In this document: piece after piece, positions 33,801 to 47,992 of the stretch
How positions within the stretch are numbered: position 1 is the first letter of the stretch
Layout: each line of letters opens with the position of its first letter
Assembly (NCBI GenBank): GCA_949130485.1
Contig: OX422193.1
Span: forward strand, 4,508,871 to 4,572,870
Length of the DNA: 64,000 bases
Direction of reading: 5' to 3'
DNA from: Agelas oroides
Taxonomy: Eukaryota > Porifera > Demospongiae > Agelasida > Agelasidae
Made by a program: the position numbers and the translations under genes
The notes under the pieces: generated by a model
Database searches by the model: none
Seen by the model: the letters and a program-made list of their open reading frames with translations, nothing else
Told to the model about the DNA's origin: nothing

Positions 33801-36800
33801 TGCAAGCCTGTTTAAGTGCGGAAAACGTCTGACAAATCGGTTTTAACCGCCGAGAATGTGCTGTGAAGCTCATGCAAGGATATATAAGTGTCAGGAAAGA
33901 TCTAGAAAGCAGTTATCACCACAGTGGAAGTCTTGTGAGTCTCGTGCAAGCCTGTTTATGAGCCAGAAAAGACCTAGAATGCAGTTTTCACCACTGTGGA
34001 GGCACTGCAAACTTCGTCCAAGCATGTTTAAGTGACAGGAAAGATCTAGAAAGCTGTTTTCACCAATGTGAAGGTCCTGTGAAACTCGTGCAAGCCTGTT
34101 TAAGTACCAGGAAGGATGGAGAAAGCAGTTTTCACCACTGTGGAGGTCCTGTGAGGCTCGTTCAAGACTGTTTATCTGCGTGAAAGGTCTGTCAAAGCTG
34201 GTTTAACCACAGTATAGGTCCTGTGAAGCTCGTGCAAGCCTGTTTAAGTGTCAGGAAAGATCTAGAAAACAGTTTTCATCACTGTAGAGGTCGTGTGAGG
34301 CTCATCCCTGCCAGTTTAAATGCGGGCAAGATCTGAAATAGCTGTTTTAACCGCCGTGGAGGTGCTTTGAAGCACGTGCGGCCTGTTTATTTGCCAGGAA
34401 AGATCTAGTAAAAGCAGTTTTCACCACTGTGCATGGCCTGTGAAGCTCGTTCAAGCCTGTTTAAGTGCGGGAAACGTCTGACAAAGCCGTTTTCACTCAC
34501 GTGAAGGTGCTATGAGGCTCATGTCAGCCTGTTTAAATGCGGGAAAGGTGTGAAACAGCTGTTTCAACCGCCGTAGAGGAGCTTGGATGCACATACAGGC
34601 CTGTTTATGTGCCTGGAAAGATCTAGAAAGCAGTTTTCACCACTTTGCAGGTCCTGTGAAGTTCGTGCAAGCTTGTTTAAGAGCCAGGAAAGATCGGGAA
34701 AGCAGTTTTCACTGCTGTTGAGCTCCTGTGAAGCTCGTACAATCTTGTTTAAGTGCGGGAAAGGTCTGACAAAAACGGTTTCAACCGCCGTGGAGGCCCT
34801 ATGAAGGTCGTGCAAGCCTGTTTAAGTGTCCGGAAAGATCTAGAAAGCAGTTTTCACCGCTGTGGAGGTCCTGTGAGGATCGTGCAAGCCTGTTTATCAG
34901 CCAGAAAAGACCTAGAAAGCAGTTTTCACCACTGTGGAGGCCCTGTGAAGATAGTGCAAGCCTGTTTATGTGCAAGGAAAGTTCTGGAAAGCTGATTTCA
35001 CCATTGCACTGCTCCTGTGAAGCTCGTGTAAGCCTGTTTAAGTGTCAGGAAAGAACTAGAAAGCAGTTTTCAGCACTGTAGCGGTCCTGTGAGACTCGTC
35101 CCAGCCTGTTTACATGCGGGAAAGGTCTGAAACAGCTGTTTTAACAGCCGTGGAGGAGCTTTGATGCACGTGCAGGCCTGTTTATGTGCCCGGAAAGATC
35201 TAGAAAGCAGTTTTCATCACCGTGCAGGTCCTGTGAAGCTCGTGCAAGCCTGTTTAAGAGCCAGGAAAGATCGGGAAAGCAGTTTTCACCGCTGTTTAGG
35301 TCGTGTGAAGCTCGTGCAAGCCTGTTTATATGTCAGGAAAGATCGAGAAAGCAGTTTTCACAACTGTGCAGGTCCTGTGAAGCTCGTACAAGCCTGTTTA
35401 GGAGCCAGGAAAGATCTAGAAAGCAGTTTTCACAACTGTGTAGGTCTTGTGAAGCTCGTTCAAGCCTGTTTAAGTGCAGGAAACGTCCGACAAATTTAAC
35501 CGCCGAGAAGGTACTGTGAAGCTCGTGCAAGCCTGTGTAAGTGTCAGGAAAGATCAAGAAAGCAGTTATCACCACAGTGGAAGTCTTGTGAGGCTCGTCA
35601 AATCTGTTTATGAGCCAGAAAAGACCTAGAAAGCAGTTTTCACCACTGTGGAGGCCCTGTGAAGATAGTGCAAGCCTGTTTATGTGCAAGGAAAGTTCTG
35701 GAAAGCTGATTTCACCACTGTACTGCTCCTGTGAAGCTCGTGTAAGCCTGTTTATGTGTCAGGAAAGAACTAGAAAGCAGTTTTCAGCACTGTAGAGGTC
35801 CTGTGAGGCTCGTCCCAGCCTGTTTACATGCGGGAAAGGTCTGAAACAGCTGTTTTAACAGCCGTGGAGGAGCTTTGATGCACGTGCAGGCCTGTTTATG
35901 TGCCCGGAAAGATCTAGAAAGCAGTTTTCATCACCGTGCAGGTCCTGTGAAGCTTGTGCAAGCCTGTTTAAGAGCCAGGAAAGATCGGGAAAGCAGTATT
36001 CATCGCTGTTGAGGTCGTGTGAAGCTCGTACAAGCCTGTTTATATGTCAGGAAAGATCGAGAAAGCAGTTTTCACAACTGTGCAGGTCCTGTGAAGCTCG
36101 TACAAGCCTGTTTCGGAGCCAGAAAAGATTTAGAAAGCAGTTTTCACAACTGTGTAGGTGTTGTGAAGCTCGTACAAGCCTGTTTAAGTGCGGGAAACGT
36201 CCGACAAATTTAACCGCCGAGAAGGTGCTGTGAAGCTCGTGCAAGCCTGTATAAGTGTCAGGAAAGATCTAGAAAGCAGTTATCACCACAGTGGAAGTCT
36301 TGTGAGGTTCGTCAAATCTGTTTATGAGCCAGAAAATACCTAGAAAGCAGTTTTCACCACTGTGGAGGCACTGTGAAGCTCGTCCAAGCCTGTTTAAGTG
36401 TCAGGAAAGATCTAGAAGACAGTTTTCATCACTGTAGAGGTCGTGTGAGGCTCGTCCCTGCCAGTTTAAATGCGGGCAAGGTCTGAAACAGCTGTTTTAA
36501 CCGCCGTGGAGGAGCTTTGAAGCACGTGCAGGCCTGTTTATGTGCCAGGAAAGATCTAGAAAAAGCAGTTTTCACCACTGTGCAGGTTCTGTGAAGCTCG
36601 TGCAAGCCTGTTTAAGTGCGGGAAACGTCTGACAAGGCCGTTTTAACCCCCGTGAAGGTGCTGTGAAGCTGATGCCAGCCTGTTTAAATGCGGGAAAGGT
36701 GTGAAACAGCTGTTTTAACAGCTATGGAGGAGCTTTGATGCACATACAGGCCTGTTTATGTGCCTGGAAAGATCTAGAAAGCAGTTTTCACCACTGTGGA

Positions 36801-38951
36801 GGCACTGCAAACCTCGTCCAAGCATGTTTGAGTGACAGGAAAGATCTAGAAAGCGGTTTTCACCACTTTGCAGGTGCTGTGAAACTCGTGCAAGCCTGTT
36901 TAAGAGCCAGGAAAGGCCTAGAACACAGTTTTCACCACTGTGGAGGCACTGCAAACCTCGTACAATCTTGTTTAAATGCGGGAAAGGTCTGACAAAAATG
37001 GTTTCAACCGTCGTGGAGGCCCTATGAAGGTCGTGCAAGCCTGTTTAAGTGTCCGGAAAGATCTAGAAAGCAGTATTCACCGCTGTGGAGGTCCTGTGAG
37101 GATCGTGCAAGCCTGTTTATGAGTCAGAAAAGACCAACCAAGCAGTTTTCACCGCTGTGGAGGCTCTGTGAAGATAGTGCAAGCCTGATTATGTGCAAAG
37201 ATAGTGCAAGCCTGTTTATGTGCAAAGAAAGTTCTGGAAAGCGGTTTTCACCACTGTACGGCTCCTGTACTGTGAAGCTCGTGTAAGCCTGTTTAAGAGT
37301 CAGGAAAGATCGGGAAAGCAGTTTTCACCGCTGTTGAGCTCCTGTGAAGCTCGTACAATCTTGTTTAAGTGCGGGAAAGGTCTGACAAAAACCATTTCAA
37401 CCGCCTTTGAGGCCCTATGAAGGTCGTGCAAGCCTGTTTATGTGTCCGGAAAGATCTAGAAAGCAGTTTTCACCACTGTGGTGGTCCTGTGAGGCTCGTT
37501 CCAGCCTGTTTAAATGCGGGAAAGGTCTGAAACAGCTGTTTTAACAGCCGTGGAGGAGCTTTGAAGCACGTGCAGGCTGTTTATGTGCCAGGAAAGATCT
37601 AGAAAGCAGTTTTCACAACTGTGCAGGTGCTGTGAAGCTCGTGCAGGCCTGTTTAAGAACCAGGGAAGATCGGGAAAGCAGTTTTCACCACTGTGGAATT
37701 CCTGTGAGGCTCGTTCAAGCCTGTTTATGTACGTGAAAGGTCTGCCAAAGCTGTTTTAACCACAGTATAGGTCCTGTGAAGCTTGTGCAAGCCTGTTTAA
37801 GTGTCAGGAAAGATCTTGAAAACAGTCTCCATCTCGTGTGATGCTTGTCCCTACTAGTTTAAATGCGGGCAAGGTCTGAAACAGCTGTTTTAACCGCCGT
37901 GAAGGAGCTTTGAAGCACGTGCAGTACTGTTCATGTGCCAGGAAAGATCTAGAAAAAGCAGTTTTCACCACTGTGCAGGACCTGTGAAGTTCGTGCAAGC
38001 TTGTTTAAGAGCCAGGAAAGATCGAGAAAGCAGTTTTCACCACTGTGCAGGTGCTGTGAAACTCGTGCAAGCCTGTTTAAGAGCCAGGAAAGATCGAGAA
38101 TGCAGTTTTAACTGCTGTTGAGTACGTATGAGGCTCGTACAATCTTGTTTAAATGCGGGAAAGGTCTGGCAAAAACGGTTTCAACCGTCGTGGAGGCCCT
38201 ATGAAGGTCGTGCAAGCCTGTTTAAGTGTCCGGAAAGATCTAGAAAGCAGTTTTCACCGCTGTGGAGGTCCTGTGAGGATCGTGCAAGCCTGTTTATGAG
38301 CCAGAAAAGACCTAGAAAGCAGTTTTCACCACTGTGGAGGCCCTGTGAAGATAGTGCAAGCCTGTTTATGTGCAAGGAAAGTTCTGGAAAGCGGTTTTCA
38401 CCTCTGTACTGCTCCTGTGAAGCTCGTGCAAGCCTATTTAAGAGCCAGGAAAGATCGGGAAAGCAGTTTTCACCGCTGTTGAGGTCCTGTCAAGCTCGTA
38501 CAACCTTGTTCTGACAAAAACGGTTTCAACCGCCGTGGAGGCCCTATGAAGGTCGTGCAAGCCTGTTTATGTGTCCGGAAAGATCTAGAAAGCAGTTTTC
38601 ACCGCTGTGGAGGTCCTGTGAGGCTCATCCAAGCCTGTTTATGTGCGTGAAAGGTCTGCCAAAGCTGTTTTAACCACAGTATAGGTCCTGTGAAGCTCGT
38701 GCAAGCCCGTTTAAGTGTCAGGAAGGATCTTGAAAACAGTTTTCATCTCGTGTGATGCTCGTCCCTACCAGTTTAAATGCGGGCAAGGTCTGAAACAGCT
38801 GTTTTAACCGCCGTGAAGGAGCTTTGAAGCACGTGCAGGCCTGTTTATGTGCCAGGAAAGATTTAGAAAAAGCAGTTTTCAGCACTGTGCAGGTGCTGTG
38901 AAGCTCGTGCAAGCCTGTTTAAGTGCGGGAAACGTCTGACAAAGCCGTTTT
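30900..38951. repeat. 8052-bp macro-repeat, copy 1
   Basis: This unit is called PQ here. Its first half (P, about 30900-35000) recurs starting at 38952 with a constant offset of 8052. Its second half (Q, about 35160-38950) recurs at about 55464-59730. Copy 1 ends in an irregular join at 38950 (GCCGTTTTGTTTTAACAG, in which GTTTT is doubled). P1 keeps four monomers at about 33790-34060 that the later copies have changed. Q1 has lost 189 bp at about 37198 compared with Q2. Confidence 0.8.
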
Positions 38952-41900
38952 GTTTTAACAGCCGTGGAGGAGCTTTGATGCACGTGCAGGCCTGTTTATG
39001 TGCCCGGAAAGATCTAGAAAGCAGTTTTCATCACTGTGCAGGTGCTGTGAAGCTCGTGCAAGCCTGTTTAAGAGCCAGGAAGGATCGGGAAAGCAGTTTA
39101 CACCGCTGTTGAGGTCGTGTCATGCTCGTGCAAGCCTGTTTATATGTCAGGAAAGATCGAGAAAGCAGTTTTCACAACTGTGCAGGTCCTGTGAAGCTCG
39201 TACAAGCCTGTTTAGGAGCCAGGAAAGATCTAGAAAGCAGTTTTCACAACTGTGTAGGTCCTGTGAAGCTCGTGGAAGCCTGTTTAAGTGCGGGAAACGT
39301 CTGACAAATTTAACCGCCGAGAAGGTGCTGTGAAGCTCATGCAAGCCTGTATAAGTGTCAGGAAAGATCTAGAAAGCTGTTATCACCACAGTGGAAGTCT
39401 TGTGAGGCTCGTCAAATCTGTTTATTAGCGAGAAAAGACCTAGAAAGCAGTTTTCACCACTGTGGAGGCACTGTCAAGCTCGTCCAAGCCTGTTTAAGTG
39501 TCAGGAAAGATCTAGAAAACAGTTTTCATCACTGTAGAGGTCGTGTGAGGCTCGTCCCTGCCAGTTTAAATGCGGGAAAGGTGTGAAACAGCTTTTTTAA
39601 CCGCCGTGGAGGAGCTTTGATGCACATACAGGCCTGTTTGTGCCCGGAAAGATCTAGAAAGTAGTTTTCGTCACTGTGCAGGTGCTGTGAAGCTCGTGTA
39701 AGCCTCTTTAAGAGCCAGGAAAGATCGGGAAAGCAGTTTTCACCGCTGTTGGGGTCTTGTGAAGCTCGTATGATCTTGTTTATGTGCGGGAAAGGTCTGA
39801 CAAAAACGGTTTCAACCGCCGTGAAGGCCCTATGAAGGTCGTGCAAGCCTGTTTAAGTGTCCTGAAAGATCTAGAAAGCAGTTTTCACCATTGTGGAGGT
39901 CCAGTGAGGATCGTGCAAGCCTGTTTATGAACTAGAAAAGACCTAGAAAGCAGTTTTCACCACTGTGGAGGCCCTGTGAAGATAGTGGAAGCCTGTTTAT
40001 GTGCAAGGAAAGTTCTGGAAAGCGGTTTTCGCCACTGTACTTCTCCTGTGAAGCTTGTGTAATCCTGTTCAACTGTCACGAAAGAACTAGAAAGCCGTTT
40101 TCAGCAATGTAGAGTTCCTGTCAGGCTCGTCCCAACCTGTTTCCATGCGGAAAAGGTCTGAAACAGCTGTTTTAACAGCCGTTGAGGAACTTTGGTGCAC
40201 GTGCAGGCCTGTTTATGTGCCCGGAAAGATCTAGAAAGCAGATTTCATCACTGTGCAGGTCCTGTGAAGCTCGTGCAAGGTTGTTTAAGAGCCAGGAAAG
40301 ATCGGGAAAGCAGTTTATACCGCTGTTGAGGTTGTGTGAAGCTTGAGCAAGCCTGTTTATATATCAGGAAAGATCGAGAAAGCAGTTTTCACAACTGTGC
40401 AGGTCCTGTGAATGTCGTACAAGCCTGTTTAGGAGCCAGGAAAGATCTAGAAAGCAGTTTTCACAACTGTGTAGGTCCTGTGAAGCTTGTGCAATCCTGT
40501 TTAAGTGCGGGAAACGTCTGACAAATTTAACCGCCGAGAAAGTGCTGTGAATCTCATGCAAGCCTGTATATGTGTCAGGAAAGATCTAGAAAGCTGTTAT
40601 CACCACAGTGGAAGTCTTGTGAGGCTCGTCAAATCTGTTTATGAGCCAGAAAAGACATAGAAAACAGTTTTCATCACTGCAGAGGTCGTGTGAGGCTCGT
40701 CCCTGCCAGTTTAAATGCGGGAAAGGTGTGAAACAGCTTTTTTAACCACCGTGGAGGAGCTTTGATGCACATACAGGCCTGTTTATGTGCCCGGAAAGAT
40801 CTAGAAAGTAGTTTTCGTCACTGTGCAGGTACTGTGAAGTTCGTACAAGCTTGTTTAAGAGCCAGGAAAAATCGATAAATCTGTTTTTTCAGCACTGTGC
40901 AGGTGCTGTGAAGCTCGTGCAAGCCTGTTTAAGAGACAGGAAAGATCGGGAAAGCAGTTTTCATCGCTGTTGAGGTCCTGTGAAGCTCGTACGATCTTGA
41001 TTATATGCGGTAAAGGTCTGAGGAAAACGGTTTCAACGGCCGTGGAGGCCCTATGAAGGTCGTGCAAGCCTGTTTAAGTGTCCGGAAAGATCTAGAAAGC
41101 AGTTTTCACCACTGTGGAGGTCCTGTGAGGATCGTGCAAGCCTGTTTATGAGCCAGAAAAGACCTAGAAAGCGGTTTTCACCACTGTGGAGGCCCTGTCA
41201 AGATAGTGCAAGCCTGTTTATGTGCGAGGAAAGTTCTGGAAAGCGGATTTCACCACTGTACTGCTGCTGTGAAGCTCGTGTAAGCCTGTTTAAGTGTCAG
41301 GAAAGAACTAGAAAGCAGTTTTCAGCACTGTAGAGGTCCTGTGAGGCTTGTGCCAGCCTGTTTACATGCGGCAAATGTCTGAAACAGCTGTTTTCACAGC
41401 CGTGCAGGAGCTTTCATGCACATGCAGGCATGTTTATGTGCCCGGAAAATCTAGATAGCAGTTTTCATCACCGTGAAGGTCCTGTGAAGCTCGTGCAAGC
41501 CTGTTTATGAGCCAGAAAAGACCTAGAAAGCAGTTTTCATCACTGTGGAGGCACTGCAAACCTCGTCCAAGCATGTTTAAGTAACAGGAAAGATGTAGAA
41601 AGCGGTTTTCACCACTGTGCAGGTGCTGTGGAGCTCGTGCAAGCCTGTTTAAGAGCCAGGAAAGATCGAGAATGCAGTTTTCACAGCTGTGGAGATCCTG
41701 TGAAGCTCGTTCAATCTTGTGTAAGTGCGGGGAAGGTCTGACAAAAACCGTTTAAACTGCCGTGGAGGCCCTATGAAGCTCGGTCAAGCCTGTTTATGCG
41801 CCAGGAAAGATCTAGAAAGCGTTTTTCACAACTGTGTAAGTCCTGTGAAGCTCGTGCAAGCCTGTTTATGAGCCAGAAAAGACCTTGAATGCAGTTTTCA

Positions 41901-44900
41901 CCACTGTGGAGGCACTGCAAACTTCGTCCAAGCATGTTTAAGTGACAGGAAAGATCTAGAAAGCGGTTTTCACCAATGTGAAGGTCCTGTGAAACTCGTG
42001 CAAGCCTGTTTAAGTACCAGGAAGGATGGAGAAAGCAGTTTTCACCACTGTGGAGGTCCTGTGAGGCTCGTTCAAGACTGTTTATCTGCGTGAAAGGTCT
42101 ATCAAAGCTGGTTTAACCACAGTATAGGTCCTGTGAAGCTCGTGCAAGCCTGTTTAAGTGTCAGGAAAGATCTAGAAAACAGTTTTCATCACTGTAGAGG
42201 TCGGGTGAGGCTCATCCCTGCCAGTTTAAATGCGGGCAAGATCTGAAATAGCTGTTTTAACCGCCGTGGAGGTGCTTTGAAGCACGTGCGGCCTGTTTAT
42301 TTGCCAGGAAAGATCTAGTAAAAGCAGTTTTCACCACTGTGCATGGCCTGTGAAGCTCGTTCAAGCCTGTTTAAGTGCGGGAAACGTCTGACAAAGCCGT
42401 TTTCACTCACGTGAAGGTGCTATGAGGCTCATGTCAGCCTGTTTAAATGCGGGAAAGGTGTGAAACAGCTGTTTCAACCGCCGTGGAGGAGCTTGGATAC
42501 ACATACAGGCCTGTTTATGTGCCTGGAAAGATCTAGAAAGCAGTTTTCACCACTTTGCAGGTCCTGTGAAGTTCGTGCAAGCTTGTTTAAGAGCCAGGAA
42601 AGATCGGGAAAGCAGTTTTCACTGCTGTTGAGCTCCTGTGAAGCTCGTACAATCTTGTTTAAGTGCGGGAAAGGTCTGACAAAAACTGTTTCAACCGCCG
42701 TGGAGGCCCTATGAAGGTCGTGCAAGCCTACTTAAGTGTCCGGAAAGATCTAGAAAGCAGTTTTCACCACTGTGGAGGTCCTGTGAGGATCGTGCAAGCC
42801 TGTTTATCAGCCAGAGAAGACCTAGAAAGCAGTTTTCACCACTGTGGAGGCCCTGTGAAGATAGTGCAAGCCTGTTTATGTGCAAGGAAAGTTCTGGAAA
42901 GCTGATTTCACCATTGCACTGCTCCTGTGAAGCTCGTGTAAGCCTGTTTAAGTGTCAGGAAGGAACTAGAAAGCAGTTTTCAGCACTGTAGCGGTCCTGT
43001 GAGACTCATCCCAGCCTGTTTACATGCGGGAAAGGTCTGAAACAGCTGTTTTAACAGCCGTGGAGGAGCTTTGATGCACGTGCAGGCCTGTTTATATGTC
43101 AGGAATGATTGAGAAAGCAGTTTTCACAACTGTGCAGGTCCTGTGAAGCTCGTACAAGCCTGTTTAGGAGCCAGGAAAGATCTAGAAAGCAGTTTTCACA
43201 ACTGTGTAGGTCTTGTGAAGCTCGTTCAAGCCTGTTTAAGTGCAGGAAACGTCCGACAAATTTAACTGCCGAGAAGGTGCTGTGAAGCTCGTGCAAGCCT
43301 GTATAAGTGTCAGGAAAGATCTAGAAAGCAGTTATCACCACAGTGGAAGTCTTGTGAGGCTCGTCAAATCTGTTTATGAGCCAGAAAAGACCTAGAAAGC
43401 AGTTTTCACCACTGTGGAGGCCCTGTGAAGATAGTGCAAGCCTGTTTATGTGCAAGGAAAGTTCTGGAAAGCTGATTTCACCATTGCACTGCTCCTGTGA
43501 AGCTCGTGTAAGCCTGTTTAAGTTTCAGGAAGGAACTAGAAAGCAGTTTTCAGCACTGTAGCGGTCCTGTGAGACTCATCCCAGCCTGTTTACATGCGGG
43601 AAAGGTCTGAAACAGCTGTTTTAACAGCCGTGGAGGAGCTTTGATGCACGTGCAGGCCTGTTTATGTGCCCGGAAAGATCTAGAAAGCAGTTTTCATCAC
43701 CGTGCAGGTCCTGTGAAGCTCGTGCAAGCCTGTTTAAGAGCCAGGAAAGATCGGGAAAGCAGTTTTCACCGCTGTTGAGGTCGTGTGAAGCTCGTGCAAG
43801 CCTGTTTATATGTCAGGAAAGATTGAGAAAGCAGTTTTCACAACTGTGCAGGTCCTGTGAAGCTCGTACAAGCCTGTTTAGGAGCCAGGAAAGATCTAGA
43901 AAGCAGTTTTCACAACTGTGTAGGTCTTGTGAAGCTAGTTCAAGCCTGTTTAAGTGCAGGAAACGTCCGACAAATTTAACTGCCGAGAAGGTGCTGTGAA
44001 GCTCGTGCAAGCCTGTATAAGTGTCAGGAAAGATCTAGAAAGCAGTTATCACCACAGTGGAAGTCTTGTGAGGCTCGTCAAATCTGTTTATGAGCCAGAA
44101 AAGACCTAGAAAGCAGTTTTCACCACTGTGGAGGCCCTGTGAAGATAGTGCAAGCCTGTTTATGTGCAAGGAAAGTTCTGGAAAGCTGATTTCACCACTG
44201 TACTGCTCCTGTGAAGCTCGTGCAAGCCTGTTTAAGTGTCAGGAAAGATCTAGTAAACAGTTTTCATCACTGTAGAGGTCGTGTGAGGCTCATCCCTGCC
44301 AGTTTAAATGCGGGCAAGATCTGAAATAGCTGTTTTAACCGCCGTGGAGGTGCTTTGAAGCATGTACGGCCTGTTTATGTGCCAGGAAAGATCTAGTGAA
44401 AGCAGTTTTCACCACTGTGCATGGCCTGTGAAGCTCGTTCAAGCCTGTTTAAGTGCGGGAAACGTCTGACAAAACCGTTTTCACTCACGTGAAAGTGCTA
44501 TGAGGCTCATGTCAGCCTGTTTAAATGCGGGAAAGGTGTGAAACAGCTGTTTCAACCGCCGTGGAGGAGCTTGGATGCACATACAGGCCTGTTTATGTGC
44601 CTGGAAAGATCTAGAAAGCAGTTTTCACCACTTTGCAGGTCCTGTGAAGTTCGTGCAAGCTTGTTTAAGAGCCAGGAAAGATCGGGAAAGCAGTTTTCAC
44701 CGCTGTTGAGCTCCTGTGAAGCTCGTACAATCTTGTTTAAGTGCGGGAAAGGTCTGACAAAAACGGTTTCAACCGCCGTGGAGGCCCTATGAAGGTCGTG
44801 CAAACCTGCTTAAGTGTCCGGAAAGACCTAGAAAGCAGTTTTCACCGCTGTGGAGGTCCTGTGAGGATCGTACAAGCCTGTTTATGAGCCAGAAAAGACC

Positions 44901-47900
44901 TAGAAAGCAGTTTTCACAACTGTGTAGGTGTTGTGAAGCTCGTACAAGCCTGTTTAAGTGCGGGAAACGTCCGACAAATTTAACCGCCGAGAAGGTGCTG
45001 TGAAGCTCGTGTAAGCCTGTATAAGTGTCAGGAAAGATCTAGAAAGCAGTTATCAACACAGTGGAAGTCTTGTGAGGTTCGTCAAATCTGTTTATGAGCC
45101 AGAAAATACCTAGAAAGCAGTTTTCACCACTGTGGAGGCACTGTGAAGCTCGTCCAAGCCTGTTTAAGTGTCAGGAAAGATCTAGAAGACAGTTTTCGTC
45201 ACTGTAGAGGTCGTGTGAGGCTCGTCCCTGCCAGTTTAAATGCGGGCAAGGTCTGAAACAGCTGTTTTAACCGCCGTGGAGGAGCTTTGAAGCACGTGCA
45301 GGCCTGTTTATGTGCCCGGAAAGATCTAGAAAGCAGTTTTCATCACCGTGCAGGTCCTGTGAAGCTCGTGCAAGCCTGTTTAGGAGCCAGGAAAGATCTA
45401 GAAAGCAGTTTTCACAACTGTGTAGGTCCTGTGAAGCTCGTGGAAGCCTGTTTAAGTGCGGGAAACGTCTGACAAATTTAACCGCCGAGAAGGTGCTGTG
45501 AAGCTCATGCAAGCCTGTATAAGTGTCAGGAAAGATCTAGAAAGCTGTTATCACCACAGTGGAAGTCTTGTGAGGCTCGTCAAATCTGTTTATTAGCGAG
45601 AAAAGACCTAGAAAGCAGTTTTCACCACTGTGGAGGCACTGTCAAGCTCGTCCAAGCCTGTTTAAGTGTCAGGAAAGATCTAGAAAACAGTTTTCATCAC
45701 TGTAGAGGTCGTGTGAGGCTCGTCCCTGCCAGTTTAAATGCGGGAAAGGTGTGAAACAGCTTTTTTAACCGCCGTGGAGGAGCTTTGATGCACATACAGG
45801 CCTGTTTGTGCCCGGAAAGATCTAGAAAGTAGTTTTCGTCATTGTGCAAGTGCTGTGAAGCTCGTGTAAGCCTCTTTAAGAGCCAGGAAAGATCGGGAAA
45901 GCAGTTTTCACCGCTGTTGGGGTCTTGTGAAGCTCGTATGATCTTGTTTATGTGCGGGAAAGGTCTGACAAAAACGGTTTCAACCGCCGTGAAGGCCCTA
46001 TGAAGGTCGTGCAAGCCTGTTTAAGTGTCCTGAAAGATCTAGAAAGCAGTTTTCACCATTGTGGAGGTCCAGTGAGGATCGTGCAAGCCTGTTTATGAAC
46101 TAGAAAAGACCTAGAAAGCAGTTTTCACCACTGTGGAGGCCCTGTGAAGATAGTGGAAGCCTGTTTATGTGCAAGGAAAGTTCTGGAAAGCGGTTTTCGC
46201 CACTGTACTTCTCCTGTGAAGCTTGTGTAATCCTGTTCAACTGTCACGAAAGAACTAGAAAGCCATTTTCAGCAATGTAGAGTTCCTGTGAGGCTCGTCC
46301 CAGCCTGTTTCCATGCGGAAAAGGTCTGAAACAGCTGTTTTAACAGCCGTTGAGGAACTTTGGTGCACGTGCAGGCCTGTTTATGTGCCCGGAAAGATCT
46401 AGAAAGCAGTTTTCATCACTGTGCAGGTCCTGTGAAGCTCGTGCAAGCCTGTTTAAGAGCCAGGAAAGATCGGGAAAGCAGTTTATACCGCTGTTGAGGT
46501 TGTGTGAAGCTCGAGCAAGCCTGTTTATATATCAGGAAAGATCGAGAAAGCAGTTTTCACAACTGTGCAGGTCCTGTGAAGCTCGTACAAGCCTGTTTAG
46601 GAGCCAGGAAAGATCTAGAAAGCAGTTTTCACAACTGTGTAGGTCCTGTGAAGCTCGTGCAATCCTGTTTAAGTGCGGGAAACGTCTGACAAATTTAACC
46701 GCCGAGAAAGTGCTGTGAATCTCATGCAAGCCTGTATAAGTGTCAGGAAAGATCTAGAAAGCAGTTATCACCACAGTGGAAGTCTTGTGAGGCTCGTCAA
46801 ATCTGTTTATGAGCCAGAAAAGACATAGAAAACAGTTTTCATCACTGCAGAGGTCGTGTGAGGCTCGTCCCTGCCAGTTTAAATGCGGGAAAGGTGTGAA
46901 ACAGCTTTTTTAACCACCGTGGAGGAGCTTTGATGCACATACAGGCCTGTTTATGTGCCCGGAAAGATCTAGAAAGTAGTTTTCGTCACTGTGCAGGTAC
47001 TGTGAAGCTCGTACAAGCTTGTTTAAGAGCCAGGAAAAATCGATAAATCTGTTTTCAGCACTGTGCAGGTGCTGTGAAGCTCGTGCAAGCCTGTTTAAGA
47101 GACAGGAAAGATCGGGAAAGCAGTTTTCATCGCTGTTGAGGTCCTGTGAAGCTCGTACGATCTTGATTATATGCGGGAAAGGTCTGAGGAAAACGGTTTC
47201 AACGGCCGTGGAGGCCCTATGAAGGTCGTGCAAGCCTGTTTAAGTGTCCGGAAAGATCTAGAAAGCAGTTTTCACCACTGTGGAGGTCCTGTGAGGATCG
47301 TGCAAGCCTGTTTATGAGCCAGAAAAGACCTAGAAAGCAGTTTTCACCACTGTGGAGGCCCTGTCAAGATAGTGCAAGCCTGTTTATGTGCGAGGAAAGT
47401 TCAGGAAAGCGGATTTCACCACTGTACTGCTGCTGTGAAGCTCGTGTAAGCCTGTTTAAGTGTCAGGAAAGAACTAGAAAGCAGTTTTCAGCACTGTAGA
47501 GGTCCTGTGAGGCTTGTCCCAGCCTGTTTACATGCGGCAAAGGTCTGAAACAGCTGTTTTCACAGCCGTGCAGGAGCTTTCATGCACATGCAGGCATGTT
47601 TATGTGCCCGGAAAATCTAGATAGCAGTTTTCATCACCGTGAAGGTCCTGTGAAGCTCGTGCAAGCCTGTTTATGAGCCAGAAAAGACCTAGAAAGCAGT
47701 TTTCATCACTGTGGAGGCACTGCAAACCTCGTCCAAGCATGTTTAAGTAACAGGAAAGATGTAGAAAGCGGTTTTCACCACTGTGCAGGTGCTGTGGAGC
47801 TCGTGCAAGCCTGTTTAAGAGCCAGGAAAGATCGAGAATGCAGTTTTCACAGCTGTGGAGATCCTGTGAAGCTCGTTCAATCTTGTGTAAGTGCGGGGAA

Positions 47901-47992
47901 GGTCTGACAAAAACCGTTTAAACTGCCGTGGAGGCCCTATGAAGCTCGGTCAAGCCTGTTTATGCGCCAGGAAAGATCTAGAAAGCGTTTTT

